Assembly: GCF_019279795.1 (NCBI RefSeq)
Contig: NC_056733.1
Span: forward strand, 1,120,652,907 to 1,120,716,906
Length of the DNA stretch: 64,000 nucleotides
Origin: Protopterus annectens
Lineage: Eukaryota; Chordata; Ceratodontiformes; Protopteridae
Direction of reading: 5' to 3'
Shown here one piece after another: positions 33,769 to 45,355 of the stretch; the first letter of the stretch is position 1; every line of letters starts with the position of its first letter. A program made the translations under genes and the position numbers. Under the pieces are notes generated by a model. That model was not told where the DNA came from and made no database searches. It was given only the letters and a program-made list of their open reading frames with translations.

Positions 33769-35427
33769 CAACGCACTATTAAGCGTCTGTATATTTTTGC
33801 CTCAAAATATTTTGGAAACAGATTTAACTACCCTGAAATGTCATCTGATAGCAATCTGACTACCGGAGTGCACAAAAAACGCAAAGAAAAGGACAGAGAC
33901 AGATCGTCGAGGTCCAAAACCGACGATGAAGCTTCTCCTAAGCCAGTCGCCGGTACTCAGTGAGGCACTGTCGCAGCCCCTGATACCCGCTACCTTTGAG
34001 TCGCAGGCCCCTACCGAGACCCATGTGGAGTCCAGCACACTGCGAGATTCTCAAAGTATTGTACCCACGGATGTCTCTCCCTCGGATGGGTCCGGAGCCG
34101 CTGAGCAGGCACTGGCTTCTGAGGGTGTTTTCAGGCCTCAACATTTTTATATAAAACTGGCGCCAGCTTCAAAATCAAAGACAAAAGCAACTTCTAAAGC
34201 TAAAAACAATGTGTAAGCCACGTGCACAGGCCTCTATGCCCAAAAAAGAGATTATCAAAATGGCTGAAGACCTGATTACCTTGATCAGGGGTTCCCAACC
34301 CCCTTCTGATACGAGACCTAAGCAAGACACTGATTATGAATCTTCAGATCAGGTTTCTATTTCTTCTGATTCCTCTTCTGATCAGGAATTATCTATGCCT
34401 CCCTATGAGGATTCTGATGCAGAGGAATATATCCCATCTGCATCACCTCCTGAGGATTATTCATTTGGAGAAACCTTGCATACCTTGAGGGAGCATTTTC
34501 ACTGGGAGAATCAAGATTTCTCAGAATCAAAAAAGAGGCTCAGGGATTTCCTTCTCCCTCCGCATAGGCCTTCAGCCATACCTCCTGTTTTTGACATTGT
34601 GGATGATGAGTCAAGCTTGAACTCCTTCAGACTCCTTACCTCCAGCTCCCAGCAAGCCTGACAAATATTACAGGGTCCCTGATTCACACAAAGTTTTATT
34701 TAGAAACCCTGCTGCTGACCCTGAAACTATTTCACAGGGTCCAAAGGGGGTTAAGGCCTCAACAGCAAAAAATCCTACCCCCTCTGACAGAGATTCAAGG
34801 ACACTGGATAGATGGTGAAAGAAGGTTTATACATCTGAAACCTTGGCAATTAGGGCCTTAAACTGCCAGTTTCATATGCTCAAGTATCAACAACGTTATG
34901 GGATTGCTGAAACAGAAAATGATGATTTCTGAATGTGCAAAAAATAAAGAATTGCAGGAATTATTGCATGCAGCAGAAAAAGTTGGAAAGCATACTTTGC
35001 AATGTGGTTTTGATTCCTTAGAGGCCTACTGCAGGGCCGCAGTTACTGGATCTGTGATTAGGAGGCATGCCTGGCTAAAAGAGCAAAATTTGCCTGATCA
35101 TGTTAAAGCTAAATTATTGGATGCACCTTTACAGCATGATACTCTGTTTGGTATTAAGGCAGAAGAGGTTTTAAAGAAAATGGAAGACAAAGCTAAGTCT
35201 ATGCAAACTGTAAAAGACTTCTTACAAGTGCAGCCACCAAGATTCAGTAGACACTGGCCTACAAAAAATTTGTCCTTTCCTGTGTCCAACAGAGCTCAGA
35301 GGCAAATCCAGATCCCTAAAGGTTCTACATACCAGGCACAAGATTCTTACAGGTCAAAGCAATGGGATGCTTCTACCTCCAAATCTGGAGGAGATAAAAT
35401 GCAACCTACAGAAAACCGTCTCAGTGA
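33769..35427 (+). pseudogene. gag: A-3 gag, main piece
   Basis: It resumes at the TIKR block after the zinc module. It holds the NYPEMSSDS, KKRKEKDRDR and SEALSQPLIP linker, KEIIKMAEDLITLIRGSQPP near 34,250, and acidic PPYEDSDAEEYIPSASPPED. PDKYYRV near 34,660 and the core CGFDSLEAYCRAAVTGSVIR near 35,010 follow, then the basic tail to TGA 35,425-35,427. Frames change near 33,955, 34,205, 34,605 and 34,900. Confidence 0.85.
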
Positions 35428-37150
35428 CTTCCCTCTGCCATCACCAAGCACTTACCTTTTGGCAGCACCCTTAGGGGGGAAAATTAGCACTATTTGCTCA
35501 AAATTGGCAGTTAATAACCCAGGACAACTGGGTGCTAAACATAGTATCTCAGGGATACATATTCCACTTCCATACTCTGCCAATGGCAAATGGTTGGCAA
35601 ATGGTTGGCTGGATCTGCCAGAAAATCAATGGGCAGAGGCACCAAAACAGGTTACGTCCCTCATGGATATGGGGGCTATTCAGCCAGTACCAGAACAGGA
35701 AAAAGGACAAGGTTTTTATTCAACTGTTCTTGGTACCCAGAAAAGACTAGGCCTGGCGCCCAATACTGGACTTATCAATTTTGAACACATACCTGGACAT
35801 TCCAAAATTCAAAATGCTAACTTTACAGCAGCTTCTGTCCATGCTGGGAAAGAACGCTTGGCTGGTGACAGATCTAAAAGAGGCATACCTGCATATCCCA
35901 ATAAGGGAAACGTGCAGAAGATACCTCCTTTTCAAGGCTGGCTCTATGCATTACCAATTCTCTGCGCTGCCCTTTGGCTTATCTACTGTGCCCAGGGTCT
36001 TTAAAAAGTGCCTGGCACCAGTAATTGCATTTTGCAGACAAAAAGTATACAAATTTATCCTTACTTGGATGACTGTCTCATTCAAGCAGAGAACAAGGAC
36101 ATTCTTCTTCAGCACCTGGCGTTTGTGATAAGGCTTGTAACATGCCTAGGGTACACAGTAAACGAAAATAAATCACAACTGGTACCCTCTCAAAAGATAA
36201 CATTCCTGGGTGCAAGCTTGAATACAACTGCCCAGATGTCTTTCCTCACGCAAAGGCAACTGACTACTTACTTCAAACTGATGGCAACAAAAACCCAGTT
36301 ATCTGCAAGACAAACTCTGCAGGCTTTGGGATTCATGGCATCCTGCATCCTAGTGATTCCATATGCAAGACTGCAAATGAGGAAACTACAATGGTACCTA
36401 AAAAGTTTATGGAGTCAACATTGTCACAGTCTGGAACCAATGATTACTCTCATTCCCTGCCTACAATAGGAGTTTCTATGGTGGGCAAAGGCATGTCACC
36501 AGAACATGGGATGGGCTTTCACTCTACCTCTGCCAGCCAAACCTTAACAACAGACGCATCAGATTATGCATGGGGGGCCCACCTGGTGGGAAGATGCTTT
36601 CAGGGCATATGGACCCCAAAACAAATGCATCTGCATATCAGTCAAAATGAGATGTTAGCAGTTCAAAATGCCCTGACAGCCTTCAAGGACTTACTTCATC
36701 CAGGACAGCTACTGGTAAAGACGGACAACACCATGGTGATGTGGTATATAAACAAGCAGGGGAGCATCCACTCATACCCCCTTTGCAGACTAGCCATGGC
36801 CCTGTGGGACACCGCCTTGACTTACCAAGTACATCTTCAAGCTCAATTCCTGCCAGGAAAGTAAAATACTCTGGCAGACGATTTAAGCAGAAACCTTATG
36901 GACCCTCACAAGTGGAAACTAGATCCACAAGTCTATAGCATGATAATAAAGAAATGGGGGAGACCGGACATAGACCTATTTGCCTCTCCTCAAAATTATC
37001 AACTAAAAAAAAAAAATCTGCACAAGGACTTGTCACGGAAAAGCATGGAAAGTGGATGCCCTATCCTTCAGTTGGAAAAACCTATCGGTTTACGCCTTTC
37101 CTCCCCTGCCTCTTCTTCCCAAGGTACTACTAAAAGTCAGAGGAGAAACC
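35424..37150 (+). pseudogene. pol: A-3 pol: RT, RNase H, MT-like
   Basis: RT has LAAPLGG near 35,460, several early frame changes, PKFKMLTLQQLL near 35,800, a palm A block missing one residue (VTDLKEAYLHIPI), GLSTVPRVF and YLDDCLI near 36,060 after a frame change at 36,040. RNase H (36,530-36,864) keeps TTDASD, NEMLAVQ and TDNTMVM but ends in TAA 36,862-36,864, just before LADDLSR. The MT-like tail (DIDLFASP; YAFPPLPLLPKVLLK) is interrupted near 37,010 by an extended A run. Confidence 0.85.
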
Positions 37151-38356
37151 AAAGATGATACTAATTGCCCCGGACTGGCCCCGCCAATACTGGTACCCAA
37201 TCCTAAGGAACATGTCTCAATTCCCAGCTTGGCACTTACCTCAAATACCTCACTTACTGTCCCAGCAAAACAATCAAATCCTGCACAATCAGCTCCAAAC
37301 ACTGAACCTGGCAGCATGGCTGATCATGTAGTTATTCAAACAACACCTCTCAGTAAAGCTGTGACAGATGTCATTTTGGAAGCCAGAAGGCCTAGTACTA
37401 GAAAATCTTGTGCTGATAAATGGAAGAGATTCTGTGCTTGGAACCAAGCACAAGGAACTAATACAGCAGAGCCAAATATTCCTCAGATTTTACAATACTT
37501 GATTGAGATGCTTGACAAAGGCCTATCTTTTTCATCAATAAAAATCCACGCCTCCGCCATCTCGGCTCATTACAACACAGAGCCACCAATCTTTTCTAAT
37601 CCTTTACTAAAGCGGTATCTTAGAGGGGGCAAAAATTTAAGGCCTCCCAGATCATCACCAATTCCTACATGGGACCTCAATTATGTGTTGGAAAAGCTCA
37701 CCCTGCCTCTATTTGAACCGGATGCTACTGCAGACCTAAGGTTCTTATCATGGAAAGCAGCTCTGCTCCTGGCAATTACTTCAGCAAGAAGAGTCTCAGA
37801 GCTACAGGCCCTCATGGCTGTGGAGCCTTTTATCATTTTTTTACCCAGACAGGGTGTCCCTGAGGACCAATCCTTCATTTATGCCTAAGGTGGTTTCCAG
37901 TGTGGCTCTTAACCAAACTATTCATCTGCCAATTTTTTATCCAAATTCGCAGAACAAGGGGAGAGAATTCTGCATTCATTGGACGTACACAGACAGCTAA
38001 GATTCTACTTGAGCAGGACTAAAGCTCTAAGTAAAACTGAGCAGTTACTAATGAAATATGCTGCAGGATTAGAAGGGAAGGCTATTTCAAAGTGGATAAG
38101 CCACTGCATTCGTTTCTGCTACTTACACCATGGCAAACCTGTGCACAACGGCATTAAGTCTCATTCCACCAGAGCTGCAGCAACATTAGCAGCCTTTCTC
38201 AGAGGAGTACCAACCAAAGACATTCTAGAGGCTGCTACTTGGAGTTCTGTTCATGCTTTTACAAAGCATTATCATTTGCCTCTCTACTCTAAATCCAGGG
38301 CAGACTTTGCCACTGCAGTTCTGCAGGGCCTTATAGCTGCCCCTAATGCTGTTTAG
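37046..38356 (+). pseudogene. A-3 tyrosine recombinase, frameshifted
   Basis: A conserved ATG (catggaaagtgg) near 37,046 lies inside the MT-like region. VTDVILEARRPSTRKSCADKW near 37,360 and TSARRVSELQALMAVEPFII near 37,780 follow, then an inserted T near 37,840 shifts the frame to TAA at about 37,888. The C-terminal half is open from 37,979 to 38,356 with SHSTRAAATLAAF and Tyr in FTKHYHLPLYSKSRA, but a deletion removes the SKQTI block after GKA. Stop TAG 38,354-38,356. Confidence 0.85.
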
Positions 38357-38387
38357 CTCCAGCCTCCCATCCATAGCTTTGGGATTC

Positions 38388-38490
38388 TACCCAAATGTAA
38401 TGACTGCAACAGTGAAACATGAACATAGTACAGTTGTGTACACTTACCATAAATGTAGATGTCCGAGTGTATTCGCTGTTGCAGTCCAGG
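38388..38490 (+). repeat. A-3 ICR
   Basis: acccaaatgtaatgactgca to cagtccagg, with a slightly shortened centre (catgaacatagtac: one GAA lost). Both halves match the A-3 termini in inverse orientation. Confidence 0.83.
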
Positions 38491-38499
38491 TTACCCGCC

Positions 38500-38685
38500 C
38501 CTGCTTGTTTTATACCCCTGATGACCTGACATCATGGAAGAGGAGACAGCAACCGACGCAGGACCCAAGACTTTGGAATTCTGGCCGACTGAAGGCAACC
38601 TGCCAGCAGATTACCCAAATATAATGACTGCAACAGTGAATACACTCGAACATCTACATTTATGGTACGTGTACACAACTGTACT
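38500..38685 (+). repeat. A-3 right ITR, spacer deleted
   Basis: The ITR begins almost immediately after the ICR at ctgcttgttttataccc. The usual 250-450 bases of spacer, including the gacatctgggg block and inner ITR end, are gone. It ends atggtacgtgtacacaactg and tact. The word ATGGTACGT varies the usual ATGGTAAGT. Confidence 0.8.
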
Positions 38686-39089
38686 TTGTGTATAATTACC
38701 ATAAATGTAGATGTTCGAGTGTAGTTACTGTTGCAGTCCTGGTTTCCCACCCGCTATCCCCATTGTCTCTCTTTTCCTCACTCCTTACAGGGATTTTTGG
38801 TATTTACTTTCTACTGCTGGTGTTCTTTCACCATAACCTAGCTCCCTATTTGGGGGCTGCTGACATTTGGAGCAAGGAAAAACTGATGGAATGGTGTCGG
38901 CTGCCTGATTTTATACCACTGATGACCTGACGTCAATCCTGGAGTGACAGCAACCGATGCAGAAGTACTAAGCCTCTGGTATTTGGGCAGACTGAGGGCT
39001 ACCCCTGGCAGGATAACCGAACTGTGATGACTACAACAGTGAATACACTCTTAACATCTACATTTATGGTAAGTGTACACAGCTGTACT
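38686..39089 (+). repeat. A-H ICR right half, spacer and right ITR
   Basis: ttgtgtataattaccataaa to cagtcctgg (38,686-38,738) completes the A-H ICR. A pyrimidine-rich spacer and the gctccctatttgggggctgc block follow to 38,875. The right ITR then runs to tttatggtaagtgtacacag and ctgtact at 39,089. TGACGTCA is present near 38,929. D-1 gag follows. Confidence 0.83.
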
Positions 39090-39874
39090 TTTTTGGCCAG
39101 CTGTGTTGGTTCGGTACATGTTTTTTACTTCAAGTTTACATAGTTTTCTTCTACCTCACCTTTCACTTGTTCATGTGTATTTTTTCTTTTTATGGATATT
39201 TTGGCTCTTCTCTGGCAGGCCTATCAGGTTATTTCAGACTCTGAGGGGAAAACTTTATTAGGGACATCATCTCAGGTTGCTTGCTATTCCATTAAGTACA
39301 GCTATGATGCAGCTGATGCCTCATCTAGGGCTGCTGCCTTTGGTTCTGTGCTGAGGTATTCTTGGCTTCAGCTTCAACTTTTGCCTGATAAGGCTAAGTT
39401 GATGCTTAAGCATTTGTTTGGTGCTTCTGAGTATGGGTAAAGCTTTAAAGGATCCGAAACATATTTTTGTTTCACCTGTTCCTAAATTTCAGAGATTACA
39501 CTACCAAGCCTTTTTTGTTTGTAGATAGTGTCGCCTTCCCCAAAGGTTAGAATGGTGGTAGAAGGGCTCCTCCTGCTAAGGCTTCAAATCCTTTTTAGCT
39601 CAGAAATCTCCTTTTCTGACAAACCAGGTGCTGTCTGACTGTTCTTACCCTGCTCTTCAGTCATTCTCTCTCTGTCCCTTCCTGTTTGGTTAAAGATCAC
39701 TTAAGACTTCTGGGTTCTTCCCATAAGTCTCCAGGGGTATTACATGGTCTGAAACCCCCCCAGAATTTTTGGGCATTCTTTAGTCTCCTCTGAACAACTG
39801 CCCTTTTTTCCAGAGGTATTTCAGGGCCTGCTGGCTCAGGGAGCAATTCGAGAAGAAAGGGGTTTTACTCAAAG
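39090..39874 (+). pseudogene. gag: D-1 gag C-terminus and start of RT
   Basis: An open stretch 39,192-39,440 reads a gag core: KYSYDAADASSRAAAFGSVL then LLPDKAKLMLKHLFGAS, matching the RAA..GSV..WL..LPD..K..LFG pattern of the other groups. Then come decayed basic tail and pol N-terminus with stops. The last readable part (LLAQGAIREERGFTQ near 39,830-39,870) equals MGAIQ...GFYSR of group A RT. A-4 enters after caaag. The first 100 bases are unrecognised D sequence. Confidence 0.72.
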
Positions 39875-40053
39875 ATGTTCTTCGTGTTTCACCGTTGCAG
39901 TCATCACATTTGGGTTATCTGCTTGCAAGTCGCCCTCATTCGGCCTGATTATCAAAGTCTTGGGTCCTACATTGGTTGCTATCTCATCTTCCATGGCGTT
40001 AGGTAGTCAGGGGGTATAAAGCATGCAGCCGACACCATTACACCAGTCTTTCT
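39875..40053 (+). repeat. A-4 left ITR with TATA-like box
   Basis: It runs from atgttcttcgtgtttcaccg to accagtctttcttac. The box reads TATAAAG at 40,015-40,021. Confidence 0.75.
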
Positions 40054-40193
40054 TACCGTGCAGTGCCCGAAGCAGAAGCAGTTCGCAAGTGCCAGTCGGA
40101 CGACTCCTGAAATTTTTGTTTTCGAGTTTCAGATCTGAAGTCTTCAACAAAGCTAAGTACCCTGTTGTGGAAACTTTTTCTTGCTCTAAACCG

Positions 40194-41997
40194 ATGTCAG
40201 TAAAAGTTAACAATTGTATTTCTTGTGGAAAGCAAATACCTCATAAAAATATTCATTCGTACTGCATTCCTTGCTTAGGTCCAGACCGCAACGTCCCTCA
40301 CTGTCGGTTTTGTGCTTTATTCAAACCTCAAACTATTCGTCATCTGTTCATTTTCGCATCTAAATATTTTAGTACTCTGTTCAATTATCCAGAAATGGAT
40401 TCAGTAAGCCACCCGAGTACCGACATTCTGAAAAAACGCAAAGATAAAGACAAAGACTGGCCGCAGAGGTTCAAAGCTGCAGACAACGCTTCCGTTAAGC
40501 TAGTCGCCAGTTCACTGGTACTCAGTGAGGTGCTTTCCCAGTCCCTGATACCTGCTACTTCTGATTCGCAGGCCTCCACTGAAACCCATTTGGAGTCCAG
40601 TATGCTGCGAGATGCTTCTTCAACTGTGGAACCTGCGGATGTGTCTACGTTGGATGGGTCCGGAGCCGTTGTGCAGGCACCAGCTTCTGAGGGTGTATTC
40701 AGGCCTACTGACTTGCATATTAAGCTGATGCCAACCTCTTGAAGGCCTAAATCTTGATCCATGACTAGAAAACCGACGCCCAGACTGCATGATCAGGCCC
40801 CTATGCCTAAAAAACAAGAATGGCTGAAGACCTTATTACTTTAATCAGGGGAAGCCACCCTTCTCCCTCTAAGAGACCTAGAACTGATTTTCCTTCTGAT
40901 TCTTCTGATCAGGATTCTGAAATTTCTGTTTTTTTCTGATGACCAAGAGTTGCCCTTATCTACCTATGAGGATTCTGATGCAGAGGACTCCATTCCTTCT
41001 GCTTCCCCTCCAGAGGATTTCTCTTTTGGTGAAACTTTGCATACTCTTAGGGAGCATTTCCGCTGGGAAAGCCAGGATTACTCTGACTCCAAAAAGAGGC
41101 TTAGGGAATTGTTACTCCTACCTCAACATAGGCCTTTAGCTATCCCTCCTGTACTGGACATTGTAGATGATGCCTTCTTGGAATCTAGCCTGGCCCCTGA
41201 CACTTTAATACCTGTCAGGTTTTCTGGGAGCCAGAGGTAGAGTACCTGACTCTCACAAGTTCCTTTTTAAGAATCCTACTGTGGATCCTGAGACCATTTC
41301 ACAGGGACCTAAAGGCATTAAGGCTACTACTGCCAAAAACCCTACCTCCTCTGATAGAGATTCCGGGGCCCTGGACAGATGGGGTAAGAAGGTTTACACT
41401 TCTGCAACCTTGGCCATTAGGGCCTTAAACTGCCAGTTTCATGTGTTAAAGTTATCAGCAGCATATTATTAGTTTGCTTAAACAGAAAATTATGTTGATT
41501 CCTGACTGAAAATAAAGAATTACAGGATTTAATGCATTCTGTTGAACAAGTTGGAAAACATACTTTGCAATGTGGTTTTGATTCATTAGAGGCATCTTGC
41601 AGGGCTGCTGTCACTGGGTCTACTTAGAAGGCATGCTTGGCTTAAGGAGCAAACTTTGCCCCAGATCATGTTAAAGCTAAATTACTGGATGCACCCTTAA
41701 ACCAAAACCACCTGTTTGGCAACCAAGCAGAAGTACTTAAAAAGATGGAGGAAAAAGCTAAATCTATGCAAACTGTTAAAGATTTCCTGCAAGTACAGCC
41801 TCCCAGATTTAGTAGGTACTGGCCTTGTAAGAACTGATCCTTTCCTGCTGCTTCCAGGCCTTCTCAGTCCACACCCAGAACCAGCAGACCACCCAGGCTT
41901 CAGTCTCAAGGTACTCAACAGGCCTAAGCAGTGGGGTGCTCCCACTTCCAAAGCTGGAAGTAGTAAGACCACCCCCCCATGGTAAACTGACACAATG
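40194..41997 (+). pseudogene. gag: A-4 gag, frameshifted
   Basis: ATG 40,194; the Cys/His module is mostly conserved (CISCGKQIPH, YCIPCLGPDR, CRFCALF), although the H of PDH is R. The frame is open to 40,742, then MAEDLITLIRGSHP near 40,820. Acidic YEDSDAEDSIPSASPPED lies near 40,965, and DPETISQGPKGIKA near 41,285. The core CGFDSLEASCRAAVTGS lies near 41,570, then a broken basic tail to the acacaatgactt junction near 41,997. At least five frame changes. Confidence 0.82.
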
Positions 41998-42009
41998 ACT
42001 TAACTTTAA

Positions 42010-43843
42010 ACCTTCTAAGCCCTGCTCAACTTGACTGTTCCTTTAGGGGGAAAAATCGCCCTGCATGCAAAAAACTGGGAACTCATTACCCAAGACAAAT
42101 GGGTTTTAAATATAGTTTCCCAAGGATACAGATTCCACTTCTATTCCTTACCAACCCCAAACGGTTGGCCAGACCTACCCCCAAATCAGTGGGCAGAGGC
42201 TCAAAAGCAGGTTCTGTCTCTTCTAAGCATCAAGGCTATTGAACCTGTCCCAGAAGAAGAATGGGGGCAAGGTTTTTACTCAAGACTTTTCCTGGTTCCC
42301 AGAAAAGACAATTCCTGGCATCCTATCCTGGACCTGTCTATCCTAAAAACCTTTTTGGTAATCCCAAAATTCAAAATGCTAACTCTTCATCAGCTGCTTC
42401 CCATGCTAGGCAAATTGCCTGGTTGACAACACTGGACTTAAAGGAAGTCTACCTGCACATCCCAATCAGGGAATCTTGCAGAAGATACCTACGCTTCAGA
42501 GCAGGCTACATGCACTATCAGTTCTCTGCACTGCCCTTTGGCTTATCTACTGTGCCCAGGGTATTCACAAAGTGCCTAGCTCCAGTCATTGCATTTTGCA
42601 GGCAAAGAAATATTCAAATATACCCATACCTGGACGATTGTCTAATTCAGGCAGAAAGCCAGGACATACTATTAAATCATCTAGCATTTGTAAAGAAATT
42701 ACTAACTTCTCTAGGGTACACCATAAACGGAAAGAAATCACATCTAGTACCCTGCCAACAAATGGTATTCCTGGGAGCAAGCTTGAATACAACTTCCAAG
42801 ATGGCCTACCCCATGCCAGAGAAACAAATTTGACGGTCTACTTCAAACTACTGGCCACAAAGACCCAGCTATCTGCAAGGAAAATACTGCAAGCCCTGGG
42901 GTTCATGGTCTCTTGCATCCTAATTCCATATGCAAGACTGCATATGAGGAAACTACAATGGTATCTCAAAAGCCTATGGTGTCAACATTCTTAGGAACTA
43001 GAATCAATGATTCCTATCATCCCCTGTCTAAAGAAAGAGTTCCTTTGGTGGGCAGAGGCCTGCCACCAAAACAAGGGACTGCCATTCGCTCTACCCCCTG
43101 CCGCCCAAACCCTAACAACAGATGCATCAGACTATGCATGGGGGGCTCACTTGGCAGGGCAGTGCATTCGTTAGCTATACAGAATGCTCTGACAGTCTTC
43201 AAGGACCACATTCTTCCAGGACAATTATTGGTAAAGATGGACACCACCACTGTTATGCGGTACATAAGCAGGGGGGATGTGGTACATAAACAAGCAGGGG
43301 GGAGCCCACTCATACCCTCTCTGCAGACTAGCCATGGCTAAGCCTTGAGCTACCAAGCACACCTACAAGCTCAGTTCCTGCCAGGCCAGCTAAATACACT
43401 GGCAGACGATCTAAGCAGAAATCTCATGCACCACCACGAGTGCAAACTGGAACCAAAGATATTCAACATTTAATGGGGGAGCCCAGAGAGAGACCTGTTT
43501 GCCTCCCCTCAGAACTACCAGTTGGACAACTTATGCACAAGGACTCCCCACAGACAAGCCTGGAAAGTGGATGCCCTGTCCTTCACCTGGAAAAACCTAT
43601 CAGTCTATGCCTTTCCTCCTCTGCCTCTCCAAAGTGCTACTAAAGATCAAACTGGACAAACCAAGGACAATACTGATTGCACCAGACTGGCCACACCAAC
43701 ACTGGTACCCCCTCTTGCGCAGTGTGACACTGCTGGAACCATGGCACCTGCCTCAGACCCTTGCCCTGCTGTCCCAGCAGGAGGGCCAGATTCTGCACCC
43801 ACAGCTTCAAACCCTGAACCTTGCAGCCTGGTTAATTACCTGA
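42010..43843 (+). pseudogene. pol: A-4 pol: RT, RNase H, MT-like
   Basis: RT is open 42,031-42,426 (LTVPLGGKIALHAKNW to MLTLHQLLPMLGK), shifts, then is open to 42,833 with TLDLKEVYLHIPI, GLSTVPRVFTK and YLDDCLI near 42,630. Further shifts follow. RNase H lost about 60 bases near 43,170 (the HLHINQKEM block) and has a small duplication at 43,254-43,302 around the WYINKQGG codons. The MT-like tail has VYAFPPLPL and ILIAPDWPHQHWYP, ending 43,843. Confidence 0.82.
43254..43302. repeat. Short tandem duplication in A-4 RNase H
   Basis: tgcggtacataagcaggggg and tgtggtacataaacaagcag ggggg lie back to back. The other copies have this block once (VMWYINKQGG). Confidence 0.75.
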
Positions 43844-44885
43844 TCTCTACATTACCATCCCTCAGTAAGCAAGTGATGGATGTCATTCTGGAGGCAAGGA
43901 GGCCTAGTACTAGAAAATCCTATGCTGAAAAATGGAAAAGATTCTGTTCCTGGAGCCAAACTCAGGGAATGGGCACAGCAGTGCCCAATTTACCACACAT
44001 TCTTCAATACTTAACTGAGATGCTTCACAAGAGCCTTTCCTTTTCCTCCATCAAAATTCATGCCTCGGCCATTTCAGCACATTATAATACAGAGCCACCC
44101 CTCTTCTCTCATCCACTGCTGAAGTAATTCCTCAGAGGGGCCAAAAACGTAGACCACCCAGGAGAGCCCCTACTCCAGCCTGGGACCTTAACTTTGTATT
44201 GGAAAAGCTCACTCTACCTCCCTTTGAGCCAGCTGCAAATGCAGAGTTGAAATTCCTTTCTTGGAAAACAGCCGTCCTCCTAGCCATCACTTCAGCAAGA
44301 AGGATGTTTGAATTACAGGCCCTCATGGGAGTGGACCCTTTCATCATCTTTCATGCGGACAGGGTGTCCCTCAGGACCAATCCTTCCTTTATGCCCAAGG
44401 TGGTATCCAGTGTGGCCCTTAATCAGTCCATTCATTTGCCCACCTTCTTTTGTAATCCACAGAACAAAGGGGAATGAATACTTCACTCCTTGGATGTGCA
44501 CAGACAACTTAGATTTTACTTGGACAGGGTTAAGCCTCTCAGGAAATCTGAACAGCTGCTGGTTGCATTTGCTGCAGGGGCAGAGGGGAAGGCCATTTCA
44601 AAGCAAACCATTTCTAAGTGGATAGGCCCCATTGCATTCATTTCTGCTATAAGCACCATGGAAAACCTACCCCACAAGGGAATAAGACCTCATTCCATCA
44701 GGGCTGCATCTACCTCTACTGCCTTTCTCAGAGGTGTCCCTACCAGGGACATCCTAGAAGCTGCTATCTGGAGTTCTGTACATACCTTCACCAAGCATTA
44801 CCACTTGCCATTTTTTTCTAAATCCAGAGCTGGCTTTGCCACTGCAGTCTTGCAGGGCCTTATAGCTGGTCCTAATGCTGTCTGA
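43560..44885 (+). pseudogene. A-4 tyrosine recombinase, broken
   Basis: The frame overlaps the MT-like tail; at the usual start the codon is CTG, not ATG. VMDVILEARRPSTRKSYAEKW lies near 43,877, with a TAA near 44,126. TSARRMFELQALMGVDPFII follows near 44,300, and a TGA near 44,475. HSIR near 44,690 keeps H and R, and Tyr lies in FTKHYHLPFFSKSRAG. A shift near 44,630 precedes HSIR. Stop TGA at 44,883-44,885. Confidence 0.82.
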
Positions 44886-44916
44886 TTGCCTCCTCCCTTC
44901 CTTATCTTTGCAAATT

Positions 44917-45012
44917 TACCCAAGTGTGGTGACTGCAACAGTGAAACATGAAGAACATAGTACAGTTGTGTACACTAAATGTAGATGTTCGAGTGTATTC
45001 ACTGTTGCAGTC
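44917..45012 (+). repeat. A-4 ICR, shortened
   Basis: acccaagtgtggtgactgca to cactgttgcagtcc. The right half reads gtgtacactaaatgtagatg, lacking the taccat present elsewhere. Confidence 0.8.
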
Positions 45013-45149
45013 CTGGTTGCCCTCCCTCCAGCCCCCTGACTTCTATTGACTGTACCTCTATTCTTGTTTACTATGCTTAAAGCTTTCTGGTGTATTTGCT
45101 TTTTGTTGGAGGTGTAACCTTGTATATTATTGCTTCCCATTATGGAGGC

Positions 45150-45355
45150 ACCTAACATCTGGGGCATGCAAAACTGATGTAATGGCATCGGCTGCATGCT
45201 TTATACCCCTGACTACCTTACGTCATGGAAGATGAGAGCAACCGATGCAGGACCCAAGACTTTGATAATCAGGCCGACTGAGGGCTACCTGCAAGCAGAT
45301 AACCCAAATGTGCTGACTGCAATCTACATTTATGGTAAGTGTACACAACTGTACT
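45150..45355 (+). repeat. A-4 right ITR, damaged end
   Basis: From ctaacatctggggc through the gacctttatacccc-like block to tttatggtaagtgtacacaa and ctgtact. The segment cagtgaatacactcgaac before the terminal motif is missing. D-1 RT resumes at tttagtccccagg. Confidence 0.78.

Larger units (their letters stand above)
30158..38685 (+). mobile_element. DIRS-type retrotransposon A-3, with a LINE inside
   Basis: The DIRS part is about 5.36 kb. Its left end atgttcttcgtg lies directly after the A-H ICR core (catagtacag), and its right end aactgtact directly before ttgtgtataattacc, the other ICR half. It has gag (split by the CR1-like LINE), pol, YR, ICR and both ITRs. The spacer between ICR and right ITR is almost wholly deleted. 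Confidence 0.9.
14301..39089 (+). mobile_element. DIRS-type host element A-H, split into four pieces
   Basis: The pieces are 14,301-14,954, 20,410-22,130, 27,805-30,157 and 38,686-39,089. Read in order they give gag from the zinc module on, pol, YR, the two halves of one ICR, spacer and right ITR. B-1, C-2 and A-3 fill the gaps. The left terminus and gag start are missing and replaced by A-2. The right end abuts D-1 gag. It is older than its guests: gag is full of stops, and both RT and YR have catalytic-motif changes. Confidence 0.85.
39875..45355 (+). mobile_element. DIRS-type retrotransposon A-4
   Basis: This is a 5.48-kb A-group copy in D-1 RT. Both ends and the ICR are recognisable, but the right terminus has lost about 18 bases (actgcaatctacattt) and the ICR lost a taccat block. 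All genes have several frameshifts. It is nearest to A-H in pol and gag wording, so it is probably the same older A subgroup. Confidence 0.88.
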
